This document shows, one piece after another, positions 31,825 to 34,197 of a stretch of DNA of 34,197 nucleotides. The notes below the pieces were generated by a model. The model saw only the letters and a program-made list of their open reading frames with translations, made no database searches and was not told the DNA's origin. Source of the DNA: JBEKTY01 sp049515555 (GTDB taxonomy: Bacteria; Planctomycetota; Planctomycetia; Pirellulales; Thermoguttaceae). Each line of letters starts with the position of its first letter. The first letter of the stretch is position 1. The position numbers and the translations under genes were made by a program. Location: contig JBEKTY010000084.1 of NCBI GenBank assembly GCA_049515555.1, positions 1-34,197 of the forward strand, in the 5' to 3' direction.

Positions 31825-32973
31825 CTAAGAGGATCGTGCCGCACCGCCTGGGATGCTCCTTCCGTCAAGAGTGATCTCGACCATCCGCCCTTCGGAAGCG
31901 GCGGACTGAACGCAGGCATCCAACACCTGTTGGGTCTTCAAGACCATGGCGCCCCAGGTGTCGTCCGGCCTGCCCGACAGGGCCAGCGCCGCAAACGTGC
32001 GGAACATGTTGGCTTCCTGCGAGTTGGGGGCACTGTTGCTGTACTCGCGGACGGCAACTCGCCGCCGGTGGTCCTCCATGTTGAAATCGCAGCCCGCCAC
32101 GTGGAACGCGGCGTTGCAGACCTCGAAGGCGGCCTCGCTGCCGTAATGGGGCAGCACGAAATCCGGCACGTGGATGAATCCTTTGCTCCCGCCGACGTTG
32201 GCCCACTGCTGGTTCTCCGCCAGGAAGGAACAGTACAGGCTGGCCGAAACGCCTTCGGGAAAGAACAGCTCGGCCGAGAACTCGGTCGGCACCGGGGCCG
32301 GGCTGTCCGGCCGTTGGTGACTGGCCAGCAGGTGTCCGCAGACCTTCGCCGGCAGCATCCCCTGGAGCACCCACAACGTGAAGCGGATGCAGTACCAGCC
32401 CAGGTCGCCCAGGCAGCCCAGCGGCTCCAGCCCGCTGTGGGTGCGGATGTCGCGGCGGAAGAACTCCGGCGGCACGCCGAACGAGAACTGCGAGACGATG
32501 CGGCGGATCGGCCCGACGCTCTCGCCGTCGTTGAGGACCGCCCGGATGCGCTCCAGCCGCCGGCTGTGCATGAACATCACCCCGTCCATGAACTGCACGC
32601 CGTTGCGGCGGCAGGCGGCCAGGATCTCCTGCACGTCGGCGGCGGTGGCTCCTACGGGCTTCTCGGCCAGCACGTGCTTTCCCGCCTCCGCTGCCCGGAT
32701 CAACCACGCCTTGCGGATGCTGGTCGGCAACGGAGCATATACGGCATCTACCGTGTCGCTGGCCAACAACTCGGCGTAACTGCCGAAGGCCTGCGGCGGG
32801 GGATCGAAGGGGGCGTGCCGCTGACAATCGGCGATGAAACGCCGGCAGCGCTCGAGGTCTCGGCTGGCGACGGCCGTCAAGGCGCAGTTCTCCGCGTTGT
32901 GGATACCCAGCCAATTCTTGCGCGCGATCTCCGCCGCACCCAAGATTCCCCACCGACAAATGGCCTGACTCAT
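31825..32973 (-). CDS. Gfo/Idh/MocA oxidoreductase, dihydrodiol-dehydrogenase-like
   Basis: The protein is 382 aa from ATG 32973 with an excellent GGAGGTG seven bases upstream. It has no signal, so it is cytoplasmic. The Rossmann motif is RWGILGAAEIARKN, then AVASRDLERC, YAPLPTSIRKAWLIRAAEAGKHVLAEKPVG, and in place of the usual His motif GCLGDLGWYCIRF. This D-x-G-W/Y-Y pattern is that of trans-1,2-dihydrobenzenediol dehydrogenase and 1,5-anhydrofructose reductase relatives. The substrate is probably a sugar or anhydrosugar. It is convergent with the DUF1559 gene and stands alone. Confidence 0.85.
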   Translation of the reverse strand: MSQAICRWGILGAAEIARKNWLGIHNAENCALTAVASRDLERCRRFIADCQRHAPFDPPPQAFGSYAELLASDTVDAVYAPLPTSIRKAWLIRAAEAGKHVLAEKPVGATAADVQEILAACRRNGVQFMDGVMFMHSRRLERIRAVLNDGESVGPIRRIVSQFSFGVPPEFFRRDIRTHSGLEPLGCLGDLGWYCIRFTLWVLQGMLPAKVCGHLLASHQRPDSPAPVPTEFSAELFFPEGVSASLYCSFLAENQQWANVGGSKGFIHVPDFVLPHYGSEAAFEVCNAAFHVAGCDFNMEDHRRRVAVREYSNSAPNSQEANMFRTFAALALSGRPDDTWGAMVLKTQQVLDACVQSAASEGRMVEITLDGRSIPGGAARSS

Positions 32974-33362
32974 ATTTCACCTCCGCAGGTTGTTGTGTCT
33001 TGTTACCCTCGTAATTTGTAAAGCTCCACGCCAGGGAGCCACACCACATCCTCATGCGATTGTTGTTCAGGAGCACGCCAGCGGTCAGGCCATCGGTCTG
33101 AAGGGGGGCATCCTGAGTACAGGTCAGCCCTTTCGGCCCCAAAACGCGTCAGGGCTTCACCGGCTTGGGAGACTTGTTATGGCCGGCTTTTGTGGTATCC
33201 TTATTCGTATTGCTCCTTGGCATGGAGCCCGGGCCTTTCGCGCGGCCCCGAAGCCGGCTTGGGGCGGGCGTCGAAGTCGGGTGTCGTCGGCGCAAGCGGG
33301 TTAGCGCGTCAATGATACCCGGGTGTCGCGAAAAGCCAATAGTCCTTGCAAGATAATGACTT
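32974..33362. other. Intergenic stretch without supportable gene
   Basis: No coding region is convincing here. TTGTTA (33175-33180) with TATCCT (33197-33202), spacer 16, is a weak promoter candidate pointing toward tRNA-Ser. A GATAAT at 33352-33357 is too close to the tRNA to serve as its -10 box unless transcription starts at the mature 5' end. Confidence 0.4.
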
Positions 33363-33853
<491 letters not shown>

Positions 33854-33972
33854 ACCGGCCGCCGGCCAGCCCCTAGACAAGGAATCCAGCCGCGCCGATG
33901 CCAGGTGTGAACGGTTGCAACCGTTACCCGCAGTCGGCGTGCCAACTCCACCGCGTTAACAAACCTGCTCAT
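33854..33972 (-). pseudogene. Excisionase-like helix-turn-helix gene, 3' part lost
   Basis: The first 40 codons read MSRFVNAVELARRLRVTVA, then TVHTWHRRGWIPCLGAGRRPVL, an excisionase/MerR-type helix-turn-helix of the kind encoded just upstream of planctomycete integrases. GGAGG stands four bases before the ATG. After RRPVL the expected domain end is missing. The sequence enters the integrase gene in another frame and runs on to 33751 as non-family residues. So the end of this gene and the front of the integrase were removed together. Confidence 0.7.
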
Positions 33973-33976
33973 AACT

Positions 33977-34028
33977 CCTCCAAGCGAGAGAACATGTTGA
34001 CGGCACCCACTGCCGTCATGCTTGGAGG
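33977..34028 (-). promoter_or_regulatory. Nested hairpin over the excisionase ribosome-binding site, with a tiny upstream ORF
   Basis: On the minus strand CCTCCAAGC (34028-34020) can pair perfectly with GCTTGGAGG (33985-33977), burying the GGAGG that serves the excisionase start. Between them is an inner perfect hairpin, TGACGGCA-GTGGG-TGCCGTCA (34018-33998). A nine-codon frame, MFSRLEEL-stop (33995-33969), crosses the outer stem, and its TGA overlaps the excisionase ATG as ATGA. TAGAAT at 34036-34031 could be a -10 box. This suggests translation control by RNA folding; alternatively the inner inverted repeat is an operator for the helix-turn-helix protein. Confidence 0.5.
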
Positions 34029-34197
34029 CATTCTAAGATAGGGTGTGGTGCGGGTTCGTGCGGCAAAAGGTGGGGACTAGTGCCGCAAATCACAATTGTT
34101 AGACCACCAAGGCTGAACTTTCTCCAGATTGCCGGCAGCTTGCCCAATTTTCCCTCCAGGTCGCCGGTCGCTGCACGGTGGCGGCCGTCACGGGACG

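Noticed and set aside
33165..33356. Short plus-strand frame starting TTG with a hydrophobic stretch (LLWPAFVVSLFVLLLG).
   Set aside because: No ribosome-binding site, a TTG start and a low-complexity Arg-rich tail; it could be a membrane peptide but support is too weak.
34029..34197. Minus-strand open frame running off the window end and stopping near 34024.
   Set aside because: No recognisable similarity; it overlaps the likely promoter region of the excisionase leader.

Overview
The window looks like a high-GC bacterial chromosome from a planctomycete (Planctomycetota, probably Pirellulales or a neighbouring order). The evidence is a prepilin-like DUF1559 protein next to a small lipoprotein, a PQQ-type propeller opening with WPQWRGP, several Gfo/Idh/MocA oxidoreductases (two with Tat signals), a type I sulfatase with a CAPSR motif, an NPCBM/GH36 enzyme, and an exported protein whose N-terminus resembles the planctomycete 'LEPR/LExRxLL' motif. 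Species cannot be named from sequence alone.

Layout. 0.1-3.0 kb (+): an exported alpha/beta hydrolase and a GH29 alpha-L-fucosidase. 3.0-4.9 kb (-): a Gfo/Idh/MocA oxidoreductase and WrbA. 4.9-5.7 kb is a scar zone: a long palindrome (REP-like) and a flavin reductase cut after about 88 codons, fused tail to tail with a large glycoside hydrolase gene. 5.4-12.2 kb (-): a glycan operon of a nucleoside-hydrolase/FN3 protein, a GH51-like enzyme and an (alpha/alpha)6-type hydrolase. 12.35-12.54 kb: an HsdM C-terminal remnant. 12.6-16.7 kb (+): an exported jelly-roll protein, a Tat-exported Gfo/Idh/MocA protein and a neutral-ceramidase-like protein. 16.7-20.4 kb: a PPOx-family stub, a short RNB ribonuclease, a methyltransferase, and a URO-D-like protein (-). 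20.5-20.8 kb: an integrase tail abutting tRNA-Arg(CCT). 21.0-26.35 kb (-): a DUF6807/PmoA-like protein, a Tat-exported Gfo/Idh/MocA protein and an NPCBM-GH36 enzyme. 26.5-31.8 kb (+): a sulfatase fused to an alpha/beta hydrolase, a PQQ-like propeller, a lipoprotein and DUF1559. 31.8-33.0 kb (-): a fourth Gfo/Idh/MocA protein. 33.4-34.0 kb: tRNA-Ser(GCT) with a collapsed excisionase/integrase remnant.

How the parts fit. Most intact genes are exported or sugar-active: fucosidase, alpha-galactosidase-like, arabinofuranosidase-like, sulfatase/esterase, ceramidase-like, four sugar oxidoreductases and DUF6807. Together they suggest stepwise breakdown of a complex, probably sulfated and fucosylated glycan, possibly with oxidoreductive steps. 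The two tRNA genes point outward, and each has an integrase tail on its 3' side. The 20.8-33.4 kb block is therefore probably resident chromosome between two decayed integration sites. The gene stubs at 5.4, 12.4 and 16.8 kb are scars of the same kind of turnover. The most unusual small structures are a nested hairpin over the excisionase ribosome-binding site (33977-34028), two REP-like palindromes, and the sulfatase-hydrolase fusion with a composition break near its 5' end.
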